Assembly (NCBI RefSeq): GCF_014529945.1
Contig: NZ_JACVFB010000001.1
Coordinates: 1,302,001-1,366,000, forward strand
Length of the DNA stretch: 64,000 bases
From: Chitinophaga varians
Lineage (GTDB): Bacteria; Bacteroidota; Bacteroidia; Chitinophagales; Chitinophagaceae
Direction: 5' to 3'
This document shows positions 26,395 through 35,518 of the stretch, piece by piece. The notes under the pieces are model-generated. The model was given only the letters and a program-made list of their open reading frames with translations, searched no databases and was not told the DNA's origin. The translations under genes and the position numbers were made by a program. Within the stretch, counting starts at the first letter, position 1. Each line of letters opens with the position of its first letter.

Positions 26395-26874
26395 AACATT
26401 GAGGATTTAAAAGATGATGGTGCCCTGTCTTTGGCCAGGATGGCCACGCCATGGGCGATTTGAATTGACTATGCTGAAATTGGAATTGTTTACTGCAATT
26501 GGGTCTCAGACGCTGCTACAGAGGAAAAGTTCATCTTTATAAAGATAATAAAAGTCTGATCTAAAATCCATCAGGCGCCTCAAATTGTCGGCCTTTTACA
26601 ACTAAATGTAGCCTCAACTGAATACCCCCGATAGGTTGTGCGGCTTTTGTTATAAGTACGAATTATTTTATGCGGAAATTTTTTTTTCGCCGGTCACAAA
26701 TAATTATCGGTTGCATTTTGTGGCTGGTAAAGCCCAATGGCCCTGTCGTTGCAGTGATCATGATAATTTTTAGTATATCGGTAACGGTTATACTTTCGGG
26801 GCATAGCTGCTGTATTGTAGCAATGTGGGGTTGTAGTTTAATGATCATTTTCCCACTCTTCAAACAAGCTAGTT
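26395..26874. promoter_or_regulatory. Divergent spacer between lanthipeptide gene and GH19 chitinase
   Basis: 480 bp without a convincing gene. The left part holds the shared element upstream of the lanthipeptide gene. The right part, AT-rich with runs such as GGAAATTTTTTTTTCGCC, should hold the chitinase promoter. A 124-codon plus-strand frame overlaps the chitinase start out of phase and is not supported. Confidence 0.4.
26490..26553 (-). promoter_or_regulatory. Shared upstream element, copy 2
   Basis: About nine in ten bases agree with 20972-21035 across 64 bp. This copy contains the perfect 14-bp palindrome ATCTTTATAAAGAT. It lies 96-160 bp upstream of the lanthipeptide start, in the same orientation as copy 1 relative to its gene. 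Confidence 0.6.
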
Positions 26875-28890
26875 ATGAAAATCCCCCCTCTGATTACGAT
26901 TGTATTACTATGCCTGTTAAGCTGGTCACGTGCATCAGCCGGCAGGCCGGCAAATCCGGCGGGCACGCCGTTAGTCGTAGACACATCTGTATCCACACTG
27001 ATCAGCAGTGCGGAATGGGATGTCATGTTTCCTCACCGTTTTAATCCGGACGACCGTACCGGTGCCGGAACATTGCCTACCAGCCCGGCTAAGGACTTCT
27101 ACTCCTATGCCAACTTCGTGGAAGCGGTGCGACGGATGTCCAACATCAAAGTGCTGCTGGAAAGGCGCTGTGGTACTGATTATTACCGGATCACCCGTAC
27201 CGACAAGACTACCGGCGCTACCACGGTGATCAGGACCGATCCCGGTTTTAATGATCCTACCTGGAATGGCCTGGCCATTGTTACACAGGTACTGGACTAT
27301 GGCACCTACGCGGGCGAAGGCGATACCAATGCCCGGAAAAGGGAGCTGGTAGCCTTTCTGGCCAACATCTCCCAGGAAACAACCGGTGGCTGGCCCACAG
27401 CACCCGGCGGGCAATACGCCTGGGGATTGTATTTCCGGGAAGAACAAGGCTACGAAGGCACCAACAACATCGGTTACCGGGATGAGACCAACACCATATA
27501 CCCTCCCGCACCGGGGAAATCGTATCATGGCAGAGGCCCCATCCAGCTTAGTTACAACTACAACTATGGCCAGGCCAGTGAACTGATTTTCGGCGACAAA
27601 AATGTGTTGCTGGCCAATCCGGAAAAGGTAATACAGGATGGCGTCATCGCTTTTGAAACCGGTCTCTGGTTCTGGATGGCGCCCCAGTATCCCAAGCCGT
27701 CCTGCCACGATGTAATGGTCCCCGGCAAATGGACGCCCACGCCTGCCCAACAGGCTGCTGGTATCAAGCCGGGATTCGGCGCCACCGTCAATATCATTAA
27801 CGGTGGTATTGAATGTGGCAGCGGCCAGGAAAATGCCAAAGTACTCAGCCGCATCGCCCACTTCCAACGCTATGCCACCATCAAACAGGTAAGCCTGGAA
27901 TTGAACGGTGGTAATAATACCGCCAACTGTGGATGCGCCAATATGTCCAGATTCACCGTCGACAACGGGGAATGTGCCAGCCTTACATCTATCCGTTTCG
28001 TACAACCCGCCAATGGAATCCTCTCCACTACATCACTGGGCCCCGTTACTGTGGCCGTTGCCAAAAACGATCCCCGTAATGAAATCAGTAAAATTCAGAT
28101 CATCGTTAACGGACAGCTTTTCAATGACTCTGTTATACAATGGACACCGCCGGGATATAACAAGTATACGGCTACGGCCAGGGGTATACGAAATGGCCTG
28201 GACACCGTCTCCTCTACGGTGAGCTTTGCCGTATGGAACAGCAATACCTTTGAAGGTTGCGCTAATCTTCCCCAGTGGCAGGCTTCCCAGAACTACACCG
28301 CCGCCGGAAATATTGTGCTCTACAACAATAATATCTACCGTAATAAGTGGTGGGCTGGCAGTGCCAGCGTTCCGGGCAGCAGCGACACCTGGGAGCTGCT
28401 GGGCGCCTGTACCGGCGGTCCCCGGACTGACACCGGCTGTGGCGGTATCGCCGAATGGTTGTCGTCCAAAGCCTATGCCGCCGGCAACCAGGCCGTCTAT
28501 AAACGAAAAATCTACAAGGCCAACTGGTGGACACAAAACAATCCGCCGGACCAGAACAGCGGAGCCGGACAGCCCTGGACTTACGTCCGCGATTGTGGCA
28601 GCACAGCAGCTATCAGTCAGGCTGTTAGCACCACCGTGGTGTATCCCAATCCTGTTGGCGGCAATGTACTGAACGTCAAATTCGCTGCTCCGGCAGGAGG
28701 GAAGTTCTACCTGTCGATTCTCCACAACACTACCTTACAGCGCATGCAGCAGGTATACTACGAAGCTGCTCATGATGGCTCCCATACCGTCCAGCTGGAT
28801 GTAAGCCGTCTTCCTGCGGGCGTATGGATATTGCAGATCAGTGGCGACGGCAGCAACAGGAACAGTGCCGTGACGTTTATAAAAAATTAA
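26875..28890 (+). CDS. Secreted GH19 chitinase with two CBM5/12-like modules and T9SS signal
   Basis: The 671-residue enzyme has a Sec signal peptide (MKIPPLITIVLLCLLSWSRA). A GH19 catalytic domain follows, with likely acid residue Glu168 in ANISQETTGGW and the family block YHGRGPIQLSYNYNYG. After a linker there are two chitin-binding CBM5/12-like modules near residues 461-513 and 522-575, each with paired Trp (NKWWAG, ANWWTQ). A C-terminal T9SS type A sorting domain starts at VVYPNPVGG and ends VTFIKN. It hydrolyses chitin outside the cell or on its surface. Confidence 0.93.
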   Translation: MKIPPLITIVLLCLLSWSRASAGRPANPAGTPLVVDTSVSTLISSAEWDVMFPHRFNPDDRTGAGTLPTSPAKDFYSYANFVEAVRRMSNIKVLLERRCGTDYYRITRTDKTTGATTVIRTDPGFNDPTWNGLAIVTQVLDYGTYAGEGDTNARKRELVAFLANISQETTGGWPTAPGGQYAWGLYFREEQGYEGTNNIGYRDETNTIYPPAPGKSYHGRGPIQLSYNYNYGQASELIFGDKNVLLANPEKVIQDGVIAFETGLWFWMAPQYPKPSCHDVMVPGKWTPTPAQQAAGIKPGFGATVNIINGGIECGSGQENAKVLSRIAHFQRYATIKQVSLELNGGNNTANCGCANMSRFTVDNGECASLTSIRFVQPANGILSTTSLGPVTVAVAKNDPRNEISKIQIIVNGQLFNDSVIQWTPPGYNKYTATARGIRNGLDTVSSTVSFAVWNSNTFEGCANLPQWQASQNYTAAGNIVLYNNNIYRNKWWAGSASVPGSSDTWELLGACTGGPRTDTGCGGIAEWLSSKAYAAGNQAVYKRKIYKANWWTQNNPPDQNSGAGQPWTYVRDCGSTAAISQAVSTTVVYPNPVGGNVLNVKFAAPAGGKFYLSILHNTTLQRMQQVYYEAAHDGSHTVQLDVSRLPAGVWILQISGDGSNRNSAVTFIKN

Positions 28891-28907
28891 ACCCGATATA
28901 GTAATTA

Positions 28908-28959
28908 GCAGCCCTGCATACAGCACACCTTCCCGGAAGGGTGCTGTATGCGGGGCTGC
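28908..28959 (+). terminator. Hairpin terminator of the chitinase gene
   Basis: A 19-bp outer stem (GCAGCCCTGCATACAGCAC, one G-U pair) encloses a second 6-bp stem. It follows the chitinase stop by 18 bp. Confidence 0.75.
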
Positions 28960-29041
28960 CGGCTTTCATTCAAAGAACACTTATCTCCTGGTGAAATGTC
29001 TTCGCATAATCCTTACATTTAGTCCATAAAACGTGAAACCA

Positions 29042-29980
29042 ATGGATAAGTTATTAAGTATAGGATCAGCAGCCCTGAAGAAAGCGGCGCTGAATGAACA
29101 GGCCAAGGAATTTATTCTGGAGAACGAGGTGTTGTTTAACGTATTAAAAAAGGCGGCCGACAGATACATCGGAGGCGAAACACTGGAGGAAACACTGACT
29201 AAGGTGATTCAGCAGAACCAACTCGGATTTAAATGCTCCGTGGAATTTATGGGCGAAAGCACCCGGAACGAGCAGGAGGCGATGCTTGCCACCAACGAGT
29301 TTATCCGGATATGTCAGGAAATCAGCAACGGGAAATTGTATTCAACTGTTTCGCTGGACCTTTCCCATATTGGACTGGCGGTGTCCGAAGACCTTTGTTT
29401 TAACAACCTGATGGCCATTTGTTCGGAAGCCGCCCGGAGTGGGACTGAGGTGATTATCAGTGCGGAAGGGACCGAACGGACAGACGCTATTATGAATACT
29501 TACAAGCGTGCGGTGAAGGAATACAACGGCGTGGGCATTACCATGCAGGCGTATCTTTACCGTTCGAAAGATGATTTTAAAGAACTGATAAAAGAACCCG
29601 GAAGGATCAGGATTGTCAAAGGCGCATTTGAAACAGCACCCGGCGTTTCCATGCCGAGGGGAGCACAACTGGATGAGGCGTATCTTGGGTATGTGGGCCA
29701 ACTGTTGTCGGAAGGTCATCTGTGTTCCATAGCCACGCACCATCACGAGGTACAACAGCAGGCCAAAACATTGGTCCAACAATATAACCCGGATAAAGAC
29801 AAATACGAATTCGAGAGCCTGTATGGTATTCAGACCGAACAGCTGGAGAAATTAAAAGAAGAAGGGTATCCGGCGAAGTTGTATTTCGTTTATGGGAAAG
29901 AGTGGTACCTCTATTTATGCAACCGGCTGGCAGAATATCCTTTGAATATTTTCCGGGCATTGAACGATATCGTTAGTTGA
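29042..29980 (+). CDS. Proline dehydrogenase family protein
   Basis: The 312-residue protein matches FAD-dependent proline dehydrogenases of the short (about 310 residue) type, an (alpha/beta)8 barrel. It starts MDKLLSIGSAALKKAALNEQAKEF and shows KGAFETAPGVSMPRG, SIATHHHE and FEFESLYGIQTEQ-like blocks late in the barrel, where the family binds flavin and substrate. It oxidises proline to pyrroline-5-carboxylate, feeding electrons to the membrane. A GTG nine bases upstream is an alternative start. No P5C dehydrogenase is nearby, so the pathway is split. Confidence 0.88.
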   Translation: MDKLLSIGSAALKKAALNEQAKEFILENEVLFNVLKKAADRYIGGETLEETLTKVIQQNQLGFKCSVEFMGESTRNEQEAMLATNEFIRICQEISNGKLYSTVSLDLSHIGLAVSEDLCFNNLMAICSEAARSGTEVIISAEGTERTDAIMNTYKRAVKEYNGVGITMQAYLYRSKDDFKELIKEPGRIRIVKGAFETAPGVSMPRGAQLDEAYLGYVGQLLSEGHLCSIATHHHEVQQQAKTLVQQYNPDKDKYEFESLYGIQTEQLEKLKEEGYPAKLYFVYGKEWYLYLCNRLAEYPLNIFRALNDIVS

Positions 29981-30016
29981 CCCGAATGAATTGCTCCCGG
30001 ACTTTTTACCTAATAT

Positions 30017-30796
30017 TTACCATTGCTTGAGAGAACCAGTGTTAAATACCCATTCAGGAGTATTTAGCCTGCTGCCGAAGTCTGCATCATACCAGGGCAT
30101 ACCGGAAGCGGGGTTTTTAAGTATATGGATGTCTTGCGCGGGCATATAGCTTTGGGCGAGCAGGAAGATCCTTTTGCCAGAGCGATGCTGCGCTACGTCC
30201 ATCACTATAACCGCGTGGCCGGGAGAGCCCCCCTGAATAAAGACATCTCCTGGTTTTATGTTTTGTGTTGCCTGGACGTTCGATAGTTCGCGACTGAGAG
30301 AAACCGTACCAGCATACATGAACACCGTTTCCAGGTATTTTTCAAACAAAGCTCTGCCTTGTCCTGGTGCTGCGATACGCTTCCGCAGCAGTTTCCCCTG
30401 CTGTAGTACAAAGCGGTCTCCGTTCAGCCAGCCGGCTAAGTCGATTCGTGTGCCGTCTGTCGCCCGGAAGGCAATTGCTGCAACCGGGCCTTTGTTGTAC
30501 AGGTATTCTGCCCGCAGGCGAATCACAGCATCGGCGCACTGCTGTAGGTTCTTTTCTCCTATAGGCATATCGAGCACTGCATATTGTGCCTGCTGATTTT
30601 TTTTAGGGGAGCCATTATACAGATATACAGTTTTGTCTGATTTTAGGGTGCAATTCCGTAGCCATTCTCCAAAGGATTTCCGCTCCTGTGCTATCCGTGC
30701 ATATCCTGTGGGCAATGGGATATCAGCAACCTTCTGTTGGCCGTAAGCGGTAATGGCAGATCCGATAACCAACAGTATCAAAATGGATGATTTCAT
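30017..30796 (-). CDS. DUF4846 domain protein, secreted
   Basis: This 259-residue protein has a signal peptide (MKSSILILLVIGSAITAYGQ) and then the DUF4846 pattern: RKSFGEWLRN, VYLYNGSPKKNQQAQYAVLDMPIG, and near the end PGDVFIQGGSPGHAVIVMDVA, whose Gly-His-Ala resembles the catalytic segment of NlpC-like folds. I chose the signal-bearing start 33 bp inside a longer frame. It probably acts in the periplasm; its substrate is unknown. Confidence 0.82.
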   Translation of the reverse strand: MKSSILILLVIGSAITAYGQQKVADIPLPTGYARIAQERKSFGEWLRNCTLKSDKTVYLYNGSPKKNQQAQYAVLDMPIGEKNLQQCADAVIRLRAEYLYNKGPVAAIAFRATDGTRIDLAGWLNGDRFVLQQGKLLRKRIAAPGQGRALFEKYLETVFMYAGTVSLSRELSNVQATQNIKPGDVFIQGGSPGHAVIVMDVAQHRSGKRIFLLAQSYMPAQDIHILKNPASGMPWYDADFGSRLNTPEWVFNTGSLKQW

Positions 30797-30888
30797 ATTT
30801 ACGTTTCCAGGAAGATGCAAACTGCACAAGATTCCATAACGCCTGATTGTCCGGAGCCTTTATTGATGGTATGAAGACCGTTTGACAG

Positions 30889-30921
30889 ACAGAAGACCCG
30901 CGCTGATCGCAGGTCTTCTGT
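30889..30921. terminator. Hairpin at the end of the nuclease operon
   Basis: ACAGAAGACCCGCG pairs with CGCAGGTCTTCTGT with one mismatch around loop CTGAT, 27 bp after the nuclease stop. The T-run is on the plus-strand side. The apex is nearly the same as that of the hairpin at 23141. Confidence 0.6.
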
Positions 30922-30947
30922 TTTAATAGTGGGTTTTCTGAAAGAAG

Positions 30948-31874
30948 TTATCCGGCAAATAGTGTATTGACTAACAAAGCCAGACGTTTGGAGCCAAGCA
31001 TCAATTGTTCACCGACTAATGGTGCGCAGCGATCGTTGTACGCTTTTTCTCCTTCCCAGGAGACACGAAATTTTTTATCGGCCTTTTCTGTGATTTGTAA
31101 AGATTGATAGGCCTGCCTGCTTTTTTTTACGGAGTCCATCGCCCAGGATTCGGCCCATAAGCGGGGCGGTCCTGCCGGCGCATCTGTTGAGGAAGGATGT
31201 AAGGCGTCGGCGGCAGCCGCAGGTGTTATGGAAGGGATTAGTGAGTCCCAATAGGCATGAAGCGTAGTATCGTGTGCGAGCGGTAGCAACAGCGCATTGC
31301 CGCCCTGGTCACTTTGCTGCGTCAATCCCTTTTCTACGATGAGTGCCGGATCGGTGACCAGGGTGGGGTCCGGGTCATGATCAATATAACTACAGGCCAC
31401 GTGCAGGGGCTGGTGCAGGTCGCCGACCAGGTGTGTCAGCCAGCGCAGGGCATTGATGGGGCTCATCATCCGGGAGTTGCCCTGCAGCACGTCTACCGAT
31501 TTCGCAATCATTTGCACGACGTCTGTTTCGCTGGTGAAAGCAGCGTATTGCTGGCGGTCGTAGCTGGTAACATCCAGCGGCAAGTCTACAAAATGCCAGT
31601 GTTTGTGGACCATATTAGGGAAGTCCTTCAGAAACTGCGTGGTTTCGACATCATCGGGAGCGTTGCCTTTTATTTCATCCGCCCAGGTGGCTATTTCGGC
31701 AAGGCTGCTTTGGCCGATGGGCGCCAGCAGGTCGCTGACCGCTTTTCTGGCTTGCGGCGCCAGTAGTTTGTCGGCTTCCATCGCGATAAATTTATGCCTG
31801 ACAGGGCCCCACAGTTCCTGGGGGGCGTGCGTTACAGTGACAGTTGGGGTGGGGGCGTTTGATTTTGGATTCAT
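30948..31874 (-). CDS. S1/P1-like nuclease without signal peptide
   Basis: The 308-residue protein aligns with S1/P1 nucleases: an N-terminal Trp followed by WGPVRHKF, then EIATWADEIKG, KHWHFVDLP and THLVGDLHQPLHVACSY, which supply the His and Asp ligands of the three-zinc centre. In secreted homologs the Trp is residue 1 of the mature protein and its free amine binds zinc. Here about 20 non-hydrophobic residues (MNPKSNAPTPTV...) precede it and no signal peptide exists, so processing may be needed. Its start overlaps the subtilisin stop by 4 bp. Confidence 0.85.
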   Translation of the reverse strand: MNPKSNAPTPTVTVTHAPQELWGPVRHKFIAMEADKLLAPQARKAVSDLLAPIGQSSLAEIATWADEIKGNAPDDVETTQFLKDFPNMVHKHWHFVDLPLDVTSYDRQQYAAFTSETDVVQMIAKSVDVLQGNSRMMSPINALRWLTHLVGDLHQPLHVACSYIDHDPDPTLVTDPALIVEKGLTQQSDQGGNALLLPLAHDTTLHAYWDSLIPSITPAAAADALHPSSTDAPAGPPRLWAESWAMDSVKKSRQAYQSLQITEKADKKFRVSWEGEKAYNDRCAPLVGEQLMLGSKRLALLVNTLFAG

Positions 31875-33487
31875 GTGTAGGGGTGGTTTGAGGTGATATC
31901 GATAGCGGCGGCTGCATTCACGCAGCCGTAACCATAATATTCGGAATGACCGTTCGTATAGTCGGCAGCGTTGCCGATACGGCGTGATGACAGTTGCAGG
32001 ATCTGTTTTACGTCGGCAGCTTTCAGCCGCGGGTTGTGGGACAACATCAGCGCGCATACCCCGGCTACTACAGGAGCGGCGCCGGAGGTGCCGCCAAATA
32101 TTTTCGTATAGTCGCCGGCGTCATAACCGGCAGCATATTCAATACCCTGGAATGTAAAAGTGCCTCTCACGTCGGTGGTCAGCAGGCCGCGGCCTCCCTG
32201 CCCGTCGGTAGGGGCGCACACCGATATTTCCCTGCCATAATTTGAATAACCAGCCCGTTCGTCTCTGCTGGTGGACGCCGCTACGGCGATCACGTCCGGA
32301 TGGATGGCGAAGCCGTTGACGGATTCGTGCGCAGGATCGTTGATATTGGTGTTAGCATTGCCGGCTGCGAAAATGATGACACAACCGAGTCCGTTGCGAC
32401 CGTTGCGGGCACAGTCTTCGATCACTTCCAGCTGCCTGGTGGATAAGACGTAGTAGGCGGGAGAGGCGCCCCAGCTGCAATTGATCACCCAGGCGCCGTT
32501 TTGGGCGGCATAGTTAAACCATGCTTCTATGTTGTCATCATTGATGTTTTCGTTCCATCGGATGGGCATCAGCCGGCAGGAGGGCGCCACGCCGGTGATA
32601 CCTTCGTTATTGCTGTTGCCCAGTGCCAGGCCGGCACAGGCGGTACCGTGATAGTCGCCATCAAATGGCGTTTTCTTTCGGGGGGAAGGGTCGGGCGACT
32701 GTGTCTGGAAATCCCATGGGGCCACGATCTTTCCGTTACCGCCGAGGTCAGGATGTGTGAGATCAAATCCGTCGTCGATGACGGCAATAATGCAGTCGGG
32801 GCTTCCCAGCGATTGCATTTTCTGCCAGGCTTCCACCACCCGTGCATCTGCGCCTGCTTTGAGCCCCAGACTGCTGCCAAATTGGACGCCTGAATTTTGC
32901 AGGTGCCACTGTTCCTTAAAAAGAGGATCGCCCGGCAGGGCAAACTGGGCCAGTTTCCCCGGGGTAGAGAGGTCCGGTTCTGCCAGCAGGATGTTGTCGT
33001 GATGCTGCAACTCATAAGCCACCTTCAAGGGGTTCATAGAGTCCGGCGTAACAGCGACGATAAACGTTTCCTGCTTGCCTCCGGCCGGATTTTCCTTTAC
33101 CCTGGATGCTACCACCATCAGCTTGTAGGCGTCCAGGATGGCCTGTTTGACGGTATCGCTGGTGCCAGGGGTAAAGCGTAACGTGAGCTTACCGGTAGGG
33201 ACATAAGGTACCTGACTTTGGGGCGTATGATAGACATGAGAGCCCGTGGCTATCAGCTCATGTTCGCGCAACTGGTCCAGCGTTCTGTCAATATTTTCAG
33301 CGCCTTTGATATTGATGAGATGAAAACCGCCCAGCTTTTTGTTGGTGTCAGACCATTCCATATCGCCTCCCAGCGCTGGCATGGCGGCTGCCAGGTCCGT
33401 CGTTTTCTCCGGCCGCAGCGCTATCTGGTCTTCACTTTTTTCCAGCTGGATGGTCGTATTACCTCTTTTTAAAATAAAGGAATCCAT
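31871..33487 (-). CDS. Subtilisin-family (S8) serine protease
   Basis: The 538-residue protein has an N-terminal region of about 200 residues that is probably a prodomain or binding domain. The S8 catalytic domain follows, with Asp in AVIDDGFDLTHPD, His in GDYHGTACAGLA, oxyanion Asn in IIFAAGNANTN and Ser in GGTSGAAPVVAG. All key residues are present, so it should be active. The start I used (MDSFILKRGN) shows no signal peptide; a longer in-frame start adds 35 residues and also gives none. It is coupled to the nuclease gene by an ATGA overlap. Confidence 0.9.
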   Translation of the reverse strand: MDSFILKRGNTTIQLEKSEDQIALRPEKTTDLAAAMPALGGDMEWSDTNKKLGGFHLINIKGAENIDRTLDQLREHELIATGSHVYHTPQSQVPYVPTGKLTLRFTPGTSDTVKQAILDAYKLMVVASRVKENPAGGKQETFIVAVTPDSMNPLKVAYELQHHDNILLAEPDLSTPGKLAQFALPGDPLFKEQWHLQNSGVQFGSSLGLKAGADARVVEAWQKMQSLGSPDCIIAVIDDGFDLTHPDLGGNGKIVAPWDFQTQSPDPSPRKKTPFDGDYHGTACAGLALGNSNNEGITGVAPSCRLMPIRWNENINDDNIEAWFNYAAQNGAWVINCSWGASPAYYVLSTRQLEVIEDCARNGRNGLGCVIIFAAGNANTNINDPAHESVNGFAIHPDVIAVAASTSRDERAGYSNYGREISVCAPTDGQGGRGLLTTDVRGTFTFQGIEYAAGYDAGDYTKIFGGTSGAAPVVAGVCALMLSHNPRLKAADVKQILQLSSRRIGNAADYTNGHSEYYGYGCVNAAAAIDITSNHPYT

Positions 33488-33500
33488 AACTGCTGTTTGC

Positions 33501-33899
33501 TTAGAAATAACTTTTGCCTGCGGGAGACTCTCTTTTGGTAAACTCCTGCTGATATGCAGGTTCGTATAAATCGGTGATGATAAAAGTGCCACTGGTTTCC
33601 CAGTCGTCTGTTTTCCAGTTGCCCTGTGCGTCCAGCTTTTTGTTGATGCTCTGCGATTGTATGTATATCTTTCCCCAGAACAACCATTTCCCGTTGATAT
33701 ACTGTACCAGGTATACCCGCACAGGGTCGCTCTGGTAAATCCTCGCCCGCTCTTTTTTGTAAAAAGAAAAGATCTTTCCGCTTACCTGGTCAAACCTGAT
33801 CGGCTCTTTAAGATGTTTTTCCAATTGAAGAACGCTGTCCGGAAACCCTTGCTCTGTGGAGATGACCAGCGTATCATTGATTTCTATCATGCTTCCCAT
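33501..33899 (-). CDS. Conserved-looking protein of unknown function in the oxidoreductase/protease operon
   Basis: The 132-residue soluble protein is beta-rich with many aromatic residues (SFYKKERARIYQSDPVRVYLVQ, YINGKWLFWGKIYIQSQSI). No family was recognised. It is placed 7 bp after the cupin gene and 13 bp before the subtilisin gene, so it is part of the operon. A second ATG 9 bp downstream is an equally good start. Confidence 0.7.
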   Translation of the reverse strand: MGSMIEINDTLVISTEQGFPDSVLQLEKHLKEPIRFDQVSGKIFSFYKKERARIYQSDPVRVYLVQYINGKWLFWGKIYIQSQSINKKLDAQGNWKTDDWETSGTFIITDLYEPAYQQEFTKRESPAGKSYF

Positions 33900-33906
33900 A
33901 GGTCGA

Positions 33907-34440
33907 TTATTGTTGTTTTAACCGTTGTAATGATGCCTCTCGGGCAGCGATAATTTTTCCCATATCCTGTAGTTCGGGGACCTGCCAGTTTTGTTGCCTG
34001 AGCTGGTCCCAGCTCAGGTCCAGCACTATCTGGTCGTTGTATAACACCTCGCCTTGTTCATTCACTTCAAAAATGAAGGCTGGCGCCACGATGTATAACA
34101 CCTGACATTGTTTGTCGCTGTTGTTGATCAACTGAAAAAAGGTGCCGGGCTGTGTCAAAACAGTTTCCCTTTCCTTTACTTCTATGTAATACATATCCTT
34201 GCTGGCAGCATCTTTCATGCCTACGGTGAGGGTGCCGGACACCACCCAGGTGAGATGCGTGATGACAGGGTGGACATGGACATGTGATTTTTCGCCGGGG
34301 TCCAGCTCTCCGTAGGCAAGGCTCTCGGCATCGATGATGGGAAGCTTCGCCAGTTTGGATTGTACCGGGCCAATGATTTCATAAACAGTGGTGCCGTCAG
34401 GAACGACCACCCCATTTTCAATACGGTAGATTTTATTCAT
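33907..34440 (-). CDS. Cupin-domain protein
   Basis: This 177-residue protein carries a single cupin barrel. The first motif is seen as GEKSHVHVHPVITHLTWVVSGTLTVGM, where the His cluster would bind a metal, and the second as YYIEVKERETVLTQPGTFFQLINNSD. The start MNKIYRIENG was chosen because the upstream extension lies in the intergenic region with non-protein-like sequence. It may be a dioxygenase, isomerase or a binding protein in the same pathway as the neighbouring ferritin-like and GMC proteins. Confidence 0.8.
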   Translation of the reverse strand: MNKIYRIENGVVVPDGTTVYEIIGPVQSKLAKLPIIDAESLAYGELDPGEKSHVHVHPVITHLTWVVSGTLTVGMKDAASKDMYYIEVKERETVLTQPGTFFQLINNSDKQCQVLYIVAPAFIFEVNEQGEVLYNDQIVLDLSWDQLRQQNWQVPELQDMGKIIAAREASLQRLKQQ

Positions 34441-34456
34441 AAGTGGTAGATTACTA

Positions 34457-35506
34457 TTAAACATCACGATGCCATTCGAAACTGGGGGCTGCATGCCGCC
34501 CTTTGGGGTCGCCGGGAATAGGCAGCTGTACAAGGTTGTAAGCCAGGGGCGATAACTTATGCATGCCATTCAGGATGGCGGTATAAAAAGCAGCCGGATT
34601 ACCATTGAAACCCTCTTCCAGCTGGGAGAGCATGGTAGCATAATTGTTATTAAACAGATTGTTGAGATAGTCCAACTCAGGAAACTGCCGGAGATCACTG
34701 CTTTTACAACTGGTTTTAATGGGGAAAACAGCCTGGTAGTCGATATCTATGACAGCGCCGGTAGGAGGGAGATGAGGATCATCCTGTTGGGAGTATAACC
34801 GGCCATGATAGATTTCATTGAAACGGAAATAATGCGGCACCTCATCGGTAGCGGCAAAACTAAAGGCTTTCACGGCAATAGGTTCGGTAGTGCCTTCGCC
34901 CTGTTCAATAATGAGGTCTATCGCAGCAGCTGCCGTAGCAAGATTGGCAATGATGATCGGTGTACCGCCGCCACGCCAGAAATATTCTTCTGATACCTGG
35001 TGCTCTTTTTTGCCGGTGAAGACATTTTGTTCTCCGTAGGTATTGCAGAGATGCGCGAGATCATCTTTGATGCCCCGGTAAAACTCTCCGATAGTGAAGC
35101 CGGGCACGGTGATCTTGTCAAATTCGAGTTGCGGGACACCCCAGCCGTCTGGCAGTTCTATCTGAAGGAAAACGCTGATCGTATCTTCGCTGAAAGCGGC
35201 CAGGTGTATATCGAATTGCCTGTTTTTAAACTGCTTCCCCTGAAATTCCATCTGAACAGGATATACGGGGATATTGTTTTTCCCCAGTTTCACACTGCCG
35301 CCTACGGCGGAAAGCAGATTGCCTGCCAGCAGCAGGTGCAGCATTTCTTCCATGACCACGCTTCTGATGATCGAAGCGGCCATGGCATTGGTGCCGGGGC
35401 GAATACTGAATAAAGCCGTCAGGTATGGAGGGATGGTGGCCAGTTCCAGCTCTATCGCTTTTTGCAGCTTCTCTTTGACTGGTAACAGTTGATCTTGCAG
35501 ATTCAT
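34457..35506 (-). CDS. Ferritin-like protein (VioB/RebD-type domain)
   Basis: The 349-residue protein begins with KAIELELATIPPYLTALFSI and VVMEEMLHLLLAGNLLSAVG, the two iron-ligand helices (E, then E-x2-H) of the ferritin-like domain found in VioB, RebD and StaD. Those enzymes couple indole-pyruvate imines in bisindole biosynthesis, but free-standing versions of this domain occur in many operons with unassigned roles. The gene is 12 bp after the GMC oxidoreductase, a partner often seen with this domain. Confidence 0.82.
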   Translation of the reverse strand: MNLQDQLLPVKEKLQKAIELELATIPPYLTALFSIRPGTNAMAASIIRSVVMEEMLHLLLAGNLLSAVGGSVKLGKNNIPVYPVQMEFQGKQFKNRQFDIHLAAFSEDTISVFLQIELPDGWGVPQLEFDKITVPGFTIGEFYRGIKDDLAHLCNTYGEQNVFTGKKEHQVSEEYFWRGGGTPIIIANLATAAAAIDLIIEQGEGTTEPIAVKAFSFAATDEVPHYFRFNEIYHGRLYSQQDDPHLPPTGAVIDIDYQAVFPIKTSCKSSDLRQFPELDYLNNLFNNNYATMLSQLEEGFNGNPAAFYTAILNGMHKLSPLAYNLVQLPIPGDPKGRHAAPSFEWHRDV

Positions 35507-35518
35507 ATAGAAGGATAC

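Noticed and set aside
26670..27044. 124-codon plus-strand frame overlapping the chitinase start
   Set aside because: It overlaps the signal peptide coding region out of phase, and the hydrophobic N-terminus comes from AT-rich promoter DNA.
26971..28005. 344-codon minus-strand frame
   Set aside because: It lies antisense to the GH19 catalytic domain and shows no motif.
31871..32057. Longer start for the S1/P1 nuclease
   Set aside because: The extra 61 residues overlap the subtilisin gene and are Arg-rich; the ATGA overlap fixes the shorter start.
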